From NCBI RefSeq assembly GCF_027925445.1, contig NZ_AP027149.1:3670501-3734500 (forward strand): DNA of 64,000 nt, given 5' to 3'. Numbering within the stretch: the stretch's first letter is position 1; every line of letters begins with the position of its first letter. The DNA comes from Methylocystis bryophila (GTDB lineage: Bacteria; Pseudomonadota; Alphaproteobacteria; Rhizobiales; Beijerinckiaceae). Of this stretch, positions 15,245 through 24,571 are shown one piece after another. Below the pieces are notes generated by a model. The model was given only the letters and a program-made list of their open reading frames with translations, had not been told where the DNA came from and searched no databases. A program made the position numbers and the translations under genes.

Positions 15245-18200
15245 TCACTCCTCGCTCGCCCAAAGACGGAGGTCGCCTCCCAGCGCGGCCGTGTTGGTCG
15301 TCACCGTGATCTCGCGCACAAAACGCCTCAGATAGTCAGCTCCGCCGGCCTTCGGCCCCGTGCCGCTCAAATTGAAGCCGCCGAAGGGCTGAGAGCCGAC
15401 GACGGCGCCGATCATCGTGCGGTTGATATAAATGTTACCCGCCGGAGCTAATGCCGCGAGTCGCTTCGCGCGGGCCTCGATGCGCGAATGAAGGCCGATG
15501 GTCAGCCCATAATTGGCCGCCATGATCTCCGCGACAAGCGAATCGAAATCGCCAGCGCGCCAAGGCGCGACATGCAGGACGGGGCCGAAAATCTCTTGGT
15601 TCAGCTCCCGCCCCGAGCTGAGCCGCACGACATGTGGCGCAACGAAGCACCCCTGCCCCGGCGCCGCGCCCGTATAGACGACGCTGCCCTCCGCCCTTCG
15701 GCGAGCAAGATAGTCGTCAAGCGCAGCCTTCGCTCCCCGGTCAATCACCGGTCCGATATGGGTCGCCGGATCGCCCGGATCGCCGAGGCGCAGCTCCTTC
15801 GCCGCGCCGACGATCGTCGCGAGGCAGGCGTCAAAGATCTCCTCCTGTAGATAAAGAAGGCGCAAGGCCGAGCAGCGCTGGCCGGCCGAGCGAAAAGCCG
15901 AAGCGCAGACGTCGTCGGCGACATGCTCGAAGAGCGCGGTCGAATCGACGATCATCGCATTGATCCCGCCCGTTTCGGCAATGAGCGGAACGATCGGCCC
16001 CGGCTTTTTGGCGAGCGCGCGGTTGATCTCTTGCGCGACCGCGACCGAGCCCGTGAAGACGACGCCAGCCGTCAGCTCATGCGCGACGAGCGATGCGCCG
16101 ACCGCGCCGTCGCCGGGCAGGAATTGCAACGCGTCGGCCGGAACGCCCGCCTCGCGCAGAAGCGCGACGGCCTCGAAGCCAATGAGGGGCGTTTGCTCAG
16201 CGGGCTTCGCCGCCACCGCATTGCCGGCGACAAGCGCCGCCGCAATCTGACCGACAAAGATCGCCAAGGGAAAGTTCCACGGCGAAATGCAGACAAACAC
16301 GCCGCGCCCGACGTGACGCAAGCGATTTTCCTCCCCGGTTGGCCCTGGGAGAGCGCGCTCGCGCATCAGCTCGCGGGCGACATTGGCGTAGTAGCGGCAA
16401 TAATCCGCGGCTTCCCTGACTTCGGCGAGCGCGTCGTCGAGCGTCTTGCCGCCCTCGCTTTGCAGGAGCGCGATGAGCCGCCCGCGGCGCGATTCGATAA
16501 GCGCCGCCGCTCGCTCCAGAATCTGCGCTCTCGTCTCGGCAGGCTGCGCGCCCCAGGCGGAGAATGCGCGATGGGCGGCGGCCATCGCCACATCGAGGCT
16601 CGCGGCGTCGGCCTCGATGACGTCGCCAACGCGCGTTCCGTCAAAGGGCGAGTGGATCGCGCGCTTTTGCGTCATCGACGCGCTCGCGGGCTGCGCAAAA
16701 AATTTCGCGCCGCGCGACGCGTCAATCTCGACGAGCAGCGCGGACAGCGCTTTCTGGTCGCCGAATTCGACGCCGTCAGAGTTAGAACGCAAAGGCCGAT
16801 AGAGGTCCTTCGGCAACGGCAGATGGCGATGGCGCGCATTCTCAGGCCTGCCGAGCGCAGCAAACGGATCTTCGAGCAGATCCTCAATACCGCAATGCGG
16901 ATCGGCGAGGCGCGCGACATAGGACGAATTGGCGCCGTTCTCGATGAGGCGGCGCACCAGATAGGCAAGCAGATCGCGATGTTTTCCGACCGGCGCATAG
17001 ACCCTCACGGCCGCGCCCTTCTGGAGCAAAAGGCCGTAGAGCCCTTCTCCCATGCCGTGCAAACGCTGAAACTCGAAGCTCTCGGGCTTTGCGCCCTGCG
17101 CCAGTATCGCTGCGGCCGTCATCGCGTTATGCGTCGCGAATTGGGGAAAGAGCATCGGCTCGGCGAAGAGCCGCGCGGCGCAGGCGAGGTAATTCGCGTC
17201 GGTCATCGCCTTGCGCGTGAAGACGGGATAGTCGGCGAGCCCCCTCTCCTGCGCGCGCTTGATCTCGAGGTCCCAATAGGCGCCCTTGACGAGCCGCAGC
17301 ATGAGGCGACGGTTAAGCGTTTTGGCCCAGCCCGCGACATGGTCGATCACGGCCTCGGCGCGCTTTTGATAGGCCTGCACGGCCAGACCAAAACCCTCCC
17401 AGCCCTTGAGCGAGGGATCGGCGACGACGCGCGCCATCACGTCGAGAGAGAGCTCGAGACGGTCGGCTTCCTCCGCATCGATCGTGAAGGCGAGATCGTG
17501 TTCCCGGGCCAATCGCGCGAGATCGAGCAGACGCGGCGCGAGCTCTGCCAGCACGCGCTCGCGCGAGATCGCCTCGTAACGCGGATGCAGCGCCGATAGC
17601 TTTACCGAGACGCCCGGCCGCTCTGGCAGCGCTTGCGCGCCCGCAGCTCCGCCGACGGCCTCGATCGCATGAGCGTAGGCCTCAAAGTAGCGTTCGGCGT
17701 CCTCCTGCGTCCGCGCCGCCTCGCCGAGCATGTCGAAGGAATAGCGCAGATGCGGCGCGCGGCGCGACAGCGCGTTCTCGATCGTCTCGCCGAAGACGAA
17801 ATGAGCGCCCATCAGCCGCATCGCCTGCTTGGCGGCGAGGCGCAGCGCCGGAAGCCCGAGGCGTCGCGCGACGCTCTCAGCCGCGCCATGCGGAGACGCG
17901 CCCTCCTCGAACAAGCGCGCCGAGAGGCCCAGCGCGAAGGCGCAGGCCTGCACGAGCAGCGCGTCGCCGGCGATGCGATGATGCGCGAAGTCGCCAACCG
18001 CGAGCTTGTCAGCGAGCAGTCGATCGAGCGTCTCATCGTCCGGCACCCGAAGCAGCGACTCGGCCAGCGCCATGACGGCGAGGCCCTCACGCGAGGTGAG
18101 CGAGAATTCGCGCAGAAAATCTTCTATGCCGCCGATGAGAAGCCCCTGCGGGCGCGACGCCGCGACGAGCTCTCGCGCCAACGCCTCCGTCGCATCGCGC

Positions 18201-18301
18201 GCGCCTGGATCCGGGCGGCGCGCGAGGAGCCGCGCCGCGATTTGCGCATCGTCCTCCGCATAGGGCGCGGCAAAGGGAGCGAGCAGCCGGCCTTCGCTCA
18301 T
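15245..18301 (-). CDS. putA: Bifunctional proline dehydrogenase / L-glutamate gamma-semialdehyde dehydrogenase PutA
   Basis: Oxidises proline to glutamate in two steps with substrate channelling: FAD-dependent proline dehydrogenase to P5C, then NAD-dependent P5C dehydrogenase. The 1018 residues contain an N-terminal arm, the PRODH barrel (about 130-440, with RLMLRLVKGAYWD near residue 334 and EFQRLHGMGEGLYG) and the P5CDH domain (about 500-1000) with AETGG Glu near 775 and SAGQRCSA catalytic Cys near 807. The ribbon-helix-helix DNA-binding domain of trifunctional PutA is absent, so it should not autoregulate. The start ATG overlaps the stop of the arginine dihydrolase gene (ATGA), indicating translational coupling; a longer frame to 18346 exists but is less likely. 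Confidence 0.96.
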   Translation of the reverse strand: MSEGRLLAPFAAPYAEDDAQIAARLLARRPDPGARDATEALARELVAASRPQGLLIGGIEDFLREFSLTSREGLAVMALAESLLRVPDDETLDRLLADKLAVGDFAHHRIAGDALLVQACAFALGLSARLFEEGASPHGAAESVARRLGLPALRLAAKQAMRLMGAHFVFGETIENALSRRAPHLRYSFDMLGEAARTQEDAERYFEAYAHAIEAVGGAAGAQALPERPGVSVKLSALHPRYEAISRERVLAELAPRLLDLARLAREHDLAFTIDAEEADRLELSLDVMARVVADPSLKGWEGFGLAVQAYQKRAEAVIDHVAGWAKTLNRRLMLRLVKGAYWDLEIKRAQERGLADYPVFTRKAMTDANYLACAARLFAEPMLFPQFATHNAMTAAAILAQGAKPESFEFQRLHGMGEGLYGLLLQKGAAVRVYAPVGKHRDLLAYLVRRLIENGANSSYVARLADPHCGIEDLLEDPFAALGRPENARHRHLPLPKDLYRPLRSNSDGVEFGDQKALSALLVEIDASRGAKFFAQPASASMTQKRAIHSPFDGTRVGDVIEADAASLDVAMAAAHRAFSAWGAQPAETRAQILERAAALIESRRGRLIALLQSEGGKTLDDALAEVREAADYCRYYANVARELMRERALPGPTGEENRLRHVGRGVFVCISPWNFPLAIFVGQIAAALVAGNAVAAKPAEQTPLIGFEAVALLREAGVPADALQFLPGDGAVGASLVAHELTAGVVFTGSVAVAQEINRALAKKPGPIVPLIAETGGINAMIVDSTALFEHVADDVCASAFRSAGQRCSALRLLYLQEEIFDACLATIVGAAKELRLGDPGDPATHIGPVIDRGAKAALDDYLARRRAEGSVVYTGAAPGQGCFVAPHVVRLSSGRELNQEIFGPVLHVAPWRAGDFDSLVAEIMAANYGLTIGLHSRIEARAKRLAALAPAGNIYINRTMIGAVVGSQPFGGFNLSGTGPKAGGADYLRRFVREITVTTNTAALGGDLRLWASEE

Positions 18302-19134
18302 CGCGCCTCTTCCATGCGCGTCGCGTTCAATTTCAGCGTCAAACATTTCGCCGCGCCGCCCGCCTTGATGAATTCTCCGAGCGGCGTCAGCATCGGCTCA
18401 AAGCCCGCCTCTCGCAAACGATGTTGCAAGCCGGCGGAGGCCTCATTGAGGATGAGGCGCCCGCCGCTCTCGACCGCGTTGCACGCGAAATGAAGCGCGT
18501 CCGCGAGCTGGATCTCAAGGCGGCGCTCGGGCGGCGCAAGCCGCGCGATCGTCTCGAGCGACTCCGCGTCGAAGGCTCCCGGATAATACATGAGCCACCC
18601 GTCGGAGAGCGGACAGAAACAGGTGTCGAGATGGTAGAAGCGCGGGTCCACGAGGCGAAGGCTGACGGCGGGCCGGTCAAAGATCGCTTCGAGCAGCGGC
18701 GGCGCCTCGGGACTGGTGCGCCAGCCGTGGCCGCACCAGATCAACTCGCGCTTTGCGTCCGGCAAAGCGTCTCCCGCGCCCTCGAAGGGGATTTCGTCCG
18801 GCCAAGGCGCGACCGAGAAGCCCTGGGCTTCGAAGAACGCCTGAAAGAAGGGCTCCTCCGGCCGGCGCTCCTCGGTCATGAAGCGAGCGAGAACGACGGT
18901 CCGATCAAAGGCCAGGCCCGCGTTGGCCGTGAAGACCATGTCCGGCAGCCCGGGCTCCGGGCGAACGAAAAGCAATTCGGCGCGCTGCGCCAGCAGGCTG
19001 CGCAGAGCGTCCCATTCCTTGCGGGCGCGGGCCAGATCCGCCTGCCCAATCTGATGCTCCATCCACGGATTGATGACGTAATCGACGCAATAATGGTCGG
19101 GCGCGCACATCACGATGCGGTCGCGGGTCGTCAT
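18298..19134 (-). CDS. Amidinotransferase-fold guanidine hydrolase, ArgZ/AgrE-type arginine dihydrolase
   Basis: A 278-residue protein of the arginine deiminase/DDAH/amidinotransferase superfamily. With the start at 19134, the N-terminus reads CAPDHYCVDYVINPWM. D65 and N71 lie in DMVFTANAG, H168 and D170 in YHLDTC, and the nucleophile C264 in GGAAKC. N71, H168, D170 and C264 are, as I remember them, the ArgZ/AgrE positions that hydrolyse arginine to ornithine, CO2 and two ammonia; plain DDAH or arginine deiminase activity is the alternative. The C-terminal ornithine cyclodeaminase domain of cyanobacterial AgrE/ArgZ is absent. GGAG lies about 10 bases before the ATG. The gene sits 7 bases after gcvP and overlaps putA by 4, so all three are probably one transcript. 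Confidence 0.8.
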   Translation of the reverse strand: MTTRDRIVMCAPDHYCVDYVINPWMEHQIGQADLARARKEWDALRSLLAQRAELLFVRPEPGLPDMVFTANAGLAFDRTVVLARFMTEERRPEEPFFQAFFEAQGFSVAPWPDEIPFEGAGDALPDAKRELIWCGHGWRTSPEAPPLLEAIFDRPAVSLRLVDPRFYHLDTCFCPLSDGWLMYYPGAFDAESLETIARLAPPERRLEIQLADALHFACNAVESGGRLILNEASAGLQHRLREAGFEPMLTPLGEFIKAGGAAKCLTLKLNATRMEEAR

Positions 19135-19141
19135 GGGAGCG

Positions 19142-21991
19142 CTACTCCGCGGCTTTGGCGTAGCTTTCGATCGGGGGGCAGGAGCAGATGAGATGTCGGT
19201 CGCCATGGACATTGTCCACTCGGTTCACCGGCGGCCAGTATTTGTCGACGCGGAAGGCGCCTTTGGGGAAGCAGGCCGCTTCGCGCGAATAGGGCCGCGT
19301 CCATTCGCCGACAAGATCCTCGACCGTATGCGGCGCGCGCTTGAGCGGATTGTCCGACCGGTCCATGCGCCCTTCGGCGATGGCGCGCGCCTCCTCGCGG
19401 ATATAGAGCATCGCGTCGCAGAAGCGATCAATCTCGGCCTTGGTCTCGGACTCGGTCGGCTCGATCATGAGAGTTCCGGCGACCGGCCAACTCATCGTCG
19501 GCGGATGGAAGCCGCAATCGATGAGGCGCTTGGCGACGTCCTCCACGGTCACGCCCGCCTCTTGCTGCAAGGGGCGCACGTCGACGATGCATTCATGCGC
19601 GACGCGCCCCTTGGCGCCCGTGTAGAGCACGTCATAAGCGCCGCTCAAGCGACGCGCGATGTAGTTCGCGGAGAGGATGGCGATGCGCGTCGCCTGCGTC
19701 AGCCCCGCGCCGCCCATCAACAGGCAATAGCTCCAGGAGATCGGCAGGATCGATCCCGACCCGAAAGGCGAGGCCGCGACCGTCAAGGACGAGCCGCCCG
19801 TCTCTGGGTGACCGGGCAGAAAGGGGGCGAGATGCGCCTTGACGCCGATGGGCCCCATGCCGGGGCCGCCGCCCCCATGCGGAATGCAGAAGGTCTTGTG
19901 GAGATTGAGGTGGCCGACGTCGGCGCCCATGTCGCCCGGCCTCGCGAGACCGACGAGCGCGTTGAGATTCGCGCCGTCCATATAAACTTGTCCGCCCTCG
20001 GCATGGATGATGGCGCAGATCTCGCGCACGCTCTCCTCGAAGACGCCATGCGTCGAAGGATAGGTGATCATCGCCGCGGCAAGCGCGTCGCGATGCGCCT
20101 GCGCCTTGGCGCGAAAATCGGCGACGTCGATATTGCCTTTAGCGTCGGTGGCGACGACGACGACCTGCATCCCGCACATCGAGGCGGATGCCGGGTTCGT
20201 CCCATGCGCGGAAGCGGGAATGAGGCAGATGCGGCGACGATCCTCGCCGCGGCTCGCGTGATAGGCGCGGATCGTGAGGAGGCCCGCAAATTCGCCCTGC
20301 GCGCCGGAGTTCGGCTGCATCGAGAAGGCGTCATAGCCGGTGATCGCGCAAAGCTTTTGCGACAGATCCGCGAGGAGCTCCGCATATCCCAGCGCCTGAT
20401 CCGCGGGCGCGAAAGGATGCAGTTCGGCGAACTCCGGCCAGCTGATCGGCAGCATCTCGGCCGTGGCGTTGAGCTTCATGGTGCAGGAGCCGAGCGGAAT
20501 CATCGCGCGATCAAGCGCGAGATCGCGGTCGGCGAGACGACGCATGTAACGCGTCATCTCGCTTTCTGCGCGGTTCATATGGAAGACCGGATGCGTCAGA
20601 TAGGTCGATTGGCGCTCGAGCGCCTTCGGCAGCCGAGATTCCGGGTAGTCGTCGCGATAGACGAGATCGTAGCCGCCAAAAGCGCGCCACACCGCTTCCA
20701 ATGTCGCGGGCCGCGTGCGCTCGTCGACGGTGATCCCGATGCGATCGCGGCCGACCTTGCGGAGATTGACTCCATTGTCGACGGCGTTCTTCATGATAAG
20801 CCCCTGATAGGGGCCGACCGCGACCGTGATCGTGTCGAAGAACTCCTGCGGCGCAATCTCGAAGCCTAACGAAGCGAGGCCTTCGGCAAGGCGCGCGGCC
20901 TTGCGATGAATGCGCTCGGCGATGGCCTTCAACCCCTTCGGTCCATGGAAGACCGCATACATCGAAGCGATGATCGCGGGCAGCGCCTGCGCCGTGCAGA
21001 TGTTCGAGGTCGCGTTCTCTCGTCGAATGTGCTGCTCGCGCGTCTGCAGCGCGAGGCGGTAGGCGCGGTTTCCTCGCGCGTCGATCGAGACGCCGACGAG
21101 GCGTCCCGGCAGCGCGCGCTTATGCGCGTCCTTGACTGCGATATAGGCGGCGTGGGGACCGCCATAACCCATCGGCGCGCCGAAGCGCTGCATCGAGCCG
21201 ATCGCGACATCGGCGCCCATCTCGCCCGGCGATTTCAACAGAGTCAACGCCAGCGGGTCGGCGGCGACGACGGAGATCGCCTGCGCCGCATGAAGCTTTG
21301 CGATCGGCTCAGAGAAATCGTGAAAGGCGCCCGTCACGCCCGGATATTGGAAAAGCGCGCCAAAGACCTCCTCGGGCTTCAGCTCCTTGAACGGATCGCC
21401 GACGACGATGCGCCAGCCGAGCGGCTCGGCGCGCGTGCGCATCACCGCGATGCTCTGCGGCAGCGCATTCTCGTCGACGAAGAAGGCGTTGGCTTTGGAC
21501 TTGGTGACGCGATGGGCGAGCGCCATGGCTTCGGCCGCCGCCGTCGCCTCGTCGAGCAGCGAGGCGTTGGCGATGTCGAGCCCGGTCAAATCCGAAACGG
21601 CGGTTTGGAAGTTCAGCAAGGCTTCGAGCCGGCCCTGGCTGATCTCGGGCTGATAAGGCGTGTAGGCCGTGTACCAGGCCGGATTCTCCAAAATGTCGCG
21701 CTGGATCGCCGGCGGCGTGATCGTGCCGTGATAGCCTTGCCCGATCAGCGACTCGAGCACGCGATTCTTATTCGCCGTCTCGCGCAGACGATCGAGCGCG
21801 CCGCGCTCCGAAAGCGGCGCGCCGAGATCGAGCGGCTCCTTGACGCGAATATCGTGCGGGACCGTCTCGTCGATCAGCGCTTCGAGCGAAGGCGCGCCCA
21901 CGACCGCGAGCATATCGCGGATCTCTTCCGGCGAAGGGCCGATGTGGCGGCGGTTGGCGAAATCATAGGGTTCGTAGCGGTCTTCGCTCAT
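19142..21991 (-). CDS. gcvP: Glycine dehydrogenase (decarboxylating), P-protein
   Basis: The PLP enzyme of the glycine cleavage system: it decarboxylates glycine and transfers the aminomethyl group to the lipoyl arm of H-protein. The single chain of 949 residues (the long, fused form) begins RRHIGPSPEEI. The C-terminal half has IRAYHASRGEDRRRICLIP, HGTNPASASMCGM and the PLP lysine near residue 699 in LNLHKTFCIPHGGGGPG. It follows gcvH after 88 bases and precedes the arginine dihydrolase. In one-carbon metabolism the system feeds 5,10-methylene-THF from glycine, releasing CO2 and NH3. Confidence 0.98.
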   Translation of the reverse strand: MSEDRYEPYDFANRRHIGPSPEEIRDMLAVVGAPSLEALIDETVPHDIRVKEPLDLGAPLSERGALDRLRETANKNRVLESLIGQGYHGTITPPAIQRDILENPAWYTAYTPYQPEISQGRLEALLNFQTAVSDLTGLDIANASLLDEATAAAEAMALAHRVTKSKANAFFVDENALPQSIAVMRTRAEPLGWRIVVGDPFKELKPEEVFGALFQYPGVTGAFHDFSEPIAKLHAAQAISVVAADPLALTLLKSPGEMGADVAIGSMQRFGAPMGYGGPHAAYIAVKDAHKRALPGRLVGVSIDARGNRAYRLALQTREQHIRRENATSNICTAQALPAIIASMYAVFHGPKGLKAIAERIHRKAARLAEGLASLGFEIAPQEFFDTITVAVGPYQGLIMKNAVDNGVNLRKVGRDRIGITVDERTRPATLEAVWRAFGGYDLVYRDDYPESRLPKALERQSTYLTHPVFHMNRAESEMTRYMRRLADRDLALDRAMIPLGSCTMKLNATAEMLPISWPEFAELHPFAPADQALGYAELLADLSQKLCAITGYDAFSMQPNSGAQGEFAGLLTIRAYHASRGEDRRRICLIPASAHGTNPASASMCGMQVVVVATDAKGNIDVADFRAKAQAHRDALAAAMITYPSTHGVFEESVREICAIIHAEGGQVYMDGANLNALVGLARPGDMGADVGHLNLHKTFCIPHGGGGPGMGPIGVKAHLAPFLPGHPETGGSSLTVAASPFGSGSILPISWSYCLLMGGAGLTQATRIAILSANYIARRLSGAYDVLYTGAKGRVAHECIVDVRPLQQEAGVTVEDVAKRLIDCGFHPPTMSWPVAGTLMIEPTESETKAEIDRFCDAMLYIREEARAIAEGRMDRSDNPLKRAPHTVEDLVGEWTRPYSREAACFPKGAFRVDKYWPPVNRVDNVHGDRHLICSCPPIESYAKAAE

Positions 21992-22079
21992 GCGCCTCTC
22001 CGCGATAGCGTTTTCCGTTGGCCGAAGCCCGGCTTGGCCTTACCCCATAGACAGCGCCAAGATAGCTGCTCGCGCCGGC

Positions 22080-22442
22080 CTAACCAAGCGTCGCGCGATA
22101 GGCGGCTTCATCGAGCAGCGCGTCGAAAGCGCTCGGATCGGCGGGCTTCAGCTTGAAGAACCAGCCGGCGCCTTGCGGATCGCGATTCACCGCGCCGGGA
22201 TCGTCGACGATCGCCTGATTGACCTCCACGATCTCGCCTTCGAGCGGTGCGAAAACGTCGGAGGCGGCCTTGACCGATTCGACGACGGCGGCGCCGTCGC
22301 CCGCTTTGAAGCGCGCCCCGACTTCGGGAAGCTCAACGAAAACGAGATCGCCGAGCGTCTCGGCCGCATGATCGGTGATGCCGATCGTCACGACATCGCC
22401 CTCGCGCTTCAACCATTCGTGGTCTGCGGTGTATTTCAGCAA
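22080..22442 (-). CDS. gcvH: Glycine cleavage system H protein
   Basis: A small lipoyl carrier protein that shuttles the aminomethyl intermediate between P, T and L proteins. The 120 residues begin LKYTADHEWL, and the lipoylated lysine lies in VESVKAASD near residue 60. The ending DEAAYRATL is conserved. It starts 27 bases after the gcvT stop on the same strand; this is the gcvT-gcvH-gcvP order seen in many proteobacteria. The L-protein gene is not in the window. Confidence 0.97.
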   Translation of the reverse strand: MLKYTADHEWLKREGDVVTIGITDHAAETLGDLVFVELPEVGARFKAGDGAAVVESVKAASDVFAPLEGEIVEVNQAIVDDPGAVNRDPQGAGWFFKLKPADPSAFDALLDEAAYRATLG

Positions 22443-22469
22443 GGCTCGTCTCCCGTTGATCGAGGCGAA

Positions 22470-23603
22470 TCAGGCGCGCCGATAATGATGCGGAACGAAA
22501 GGGAACGCGAGGACTTCCGCCGGCGCTCTCTGGCCGCGCAGCTCAAGGAATACGCTGGTTCCAGGCGTAGCCAGCGAGGCCGGCAGATAGCCCATCGAGA
22601 TCGGCGCGTCGAGACTTGGGGAAAAGCCGCCTGAGGTCACGCGCCCGACGGGAGCAGCATCCGTCTCATCGGCATAAACCCCTGCGCCGGCGCGGACCGG
22701 GGCGCGGCCCTTGGGCTTGAGGCCCACGCGCAGACACTTCGGGCCGGCCTCAAGCTCGGCCAAAATCGTCTCTGCGCCAGGAAACCCGCCGGCCCGCGCG
22801 CCCCCACGGCGGCGGGCTTTTGGAATGGCCCAGGCGAGATCGGCCTCGATGGGCGTCGTCGCCTCGTCAAGATCGGCGCCGTAAAGGCAAAGACCGGCCT
22901 CGAGCCGAAGAGAATCGCGCGCGCCGAGGCCGATCGGCGCGACGCCCTCCGCAGCGAGCAGCGCCTTGGCGATCTCTTCCGTCTTTTCGAGCGGAACGGA
23001 AATCTCGAAACCGTCCTCGCCCGTATAGCCCGAGCGCGTCACATAGCTCGCCGCGCAGCGAATGACCGTCTCGCGCGCGTCCATGAAACGCATGTCGCCG
23101 ACTTCGGGAGCAAGCCCTAAGAGCGCCTCCGCGGCGCGCGGGCCTTGCAGCGCGATCAGCCCGCGCTCGATCGTATCGATTTCGCAGGCGTCCGAGAGGC
23201 GCGCGCGCAAAGACGCCTCATCTTCCGCCTTGCGCGCGGCGTTGCAAATAATGAGCACCGAGTCGTCGTAACGGGCGATCATCAGATCGTCAGAGATCCC
23301 GCCGTTCTCACAAGTGAGAAAACCATAGCGCTGCCGCCCCGGCGCGAGCCCCAAGAGATCGATCGGAACGAGCGTCTCGAGCGCGAGGGCGAGGTCGTCA
23401 TAGCGACCGGATTTTGCGCGCAGCCAAAGCTGGCCCATGTGGGAGACGTCAAAAAGCCCCGCGCTCGCGCGCGTGTGCAAATGCTCCTTTAGAACGCCCG
23501 CTGGATATTGGATCGGCATGTCGTAGCCGGCGAAGGGCCCCATGCGCGCGCCAAGCTCAAGATGCAGCGCATGCAGCGGCGTTCGCCTCAAAGCTTCGAC
23601 CAT
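22470..23603 (-). CDS. gcvT: Aminomethyltransferase, glycine cleavage T-protein
   Basis: Transfers the one-carbon unit from aminomethyl-lipoyl-H-protein to tetrahydrofolate and releases ammonia. The 377 residues begin RRTPLHALHLELGARMGPFAGYDMPIQY; the folate-binding region includes FDVSHMGQL and SGYTGEDGFEI, and GRVTSGGFSPSL marks the C-terminal barrel. AGGAG lies 8 bases before the ATG at 23603; the reading frame runs further to 23744 but that part is not homologous. First gene of the gcvTHP-dihydrolase-putA run. I looked for a glycine riboswitch in the 158-base leader shared with nadK and found none. Confidence 0.97.
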   Translation of the reverse strand: MVEALRRTPLHALHLELGARMGPFAGYDMPIQYPAGVLKEHLHTRASAGLFDVSHMGQLWLRAKSGRYDDLALALETLVPIDLLGLAPGRQRYGFLTCENGGISDDLMIARYDDSVLIICNAARKAEDEASLRARLSDACEIDTIERGLIALQGPRAAEALLGLAPEVGDMRFMDARETVIRCAASYVTRSGYTGEDGFEISVPLEKTEEIAKALLAAEGVAPIGLGARDSLRLEAGLCLYGADLDEATTPIEADLAWAIPKARRRGGARAGGFPGAETILAELEAGPKCLRVGLKPKGRAPVRAGAGVYADETDAAPVGRVTSGGFSPSLDAPISMGYLPASLATPGTSVFLELRGQRAPAEVLAFPFVPHHYRRA

Positions 23604-23761
23604 TTCCCGTTCTCCTGGCGCCGCAGCGCGGCTTCTTCTAACTGGTGCAGAGCGACAAAAAAGCGACGCTTCCGGCAAGTTTCTTTCGTTGCGCCGGCAG
23701 TGTAGGAGTAGGCGTCCCTGGCCCCCGGCGGAGAGGCGGCCCAAAGCTTGAGAGGGCGATC

Positions 23762-24571
23762 ATGGGCGCGGGAGGCGAAGCAGAAACGGAAGATCCCCTG
23801 GCCAATCCCGCCCGGACATTGGCCTTTCTTTCCTCCGGTTCGCCCGAGGCGGAGGAAGCGCGCGCGCGCCTCGTCGAGAAATATGGGGACGCGCCGCCGG
23901 AAGAAGCCGATTGCATCGTCGCGCTCGGCGGTGACGGGTTGATGCTGCGCGTGCTGCATCGCTATCTCGGCGACGGCAAGCCGATCTACGGCATGAACCG
24001 CGGCTCCGTCGGCTTCCTGATGAACCAATATCGTGAGACGAGCCTGCGCAAGCGCATCACAGCCGCCAAGCGCTCGATCATCCACCCGCTGCTGATGCAG
24101 GCCGTCGACGCCAAGGGCTCGGAGTTTCGGGCGCATGCGATCAACGACGTGTCGCTGCTGCGGCAGACCTCGCAGATCGCCAAGATCCGCATCTTTGTAG
24201 ACGGCAAGGAGGCGATGGCCGAGCTCGTCGCCGACGGCGTTCTCGTGTCCACGCCGGCGGGCTCGACCGCCTACAACCTCTCAGCGCATGGGCCGATCCT
24301 CCCGCTCAACGCGCCGCTGATGGCGGTAACCCCGATCTCCGCCTTCCGCCCGCGCCGCTGGCACGGCGCGCTGCTGCCAGACTCCGCCACAATCCGCCTC
24401 GAGGTGCTGGAAGCCGATAAACGCCCCGTCTCCGTCGTCGCCGACCACGACGAATTCCGCGACATCGTCGCGGTCGACGTCTCGATGGACCAATCCACCC
24501 GCCACGTATTGCTGCACGATCCGGGGCATTCGCTGGAGGAGCGGATACTCAAAGAGCAGTTTGGGTATTGA
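23762..24571 (+). CDS. nadK: NAD kinase
   Basis: Phosphorylates NAD to NADP, using ATP or polyphosphate. The 269 residues carry the GGDG motif at 56-59 (ALGGDGLMLRVLH), the NRGSVGFLMN region, and STPAGSTAYNLSAHGPILP with the second conserved GS-TAY motif. GAGAGG lies 6 bases before the ATG at 23762, so an upstream in-frame start at 23645 is rejected. The gene is divergent from gcvT across a short intergenic region, so the two promoters must be close together or overlap. Confidence 0.95.
   Translation: MGAGGEAETEDPLANPARTLAFLSSGSPEAEEARARLVEKYGDAPPEEADCIVALGGDGLMLRVLHRYLGDGKPIYGMNRGSVGFLMNQYRETSLRKRITAAKRSIIHPLLMQAVDAKGSEFRAHAINDVSLLRQTSQIAKIRIFVDGKEAMAELVADGVLVSTPAGSTAYNLSAHGPILPLNAPLMAVTPISAFRPRRWHGALLPDSATIRLEVLEADKRPVSVVADHDEFRDIVAVDVSMDQSTRHVLLHDPGHSLEERILKEQFGY

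Noticed and set aside
23604..23761. Possible glycine riboswitch in the gcvT leader
   Set aside because: The 158-base divergent region with nadK shows neither the conserved aptamer core nor tandem aptamers; some GC-rich stems are present but do not fit the pattern.
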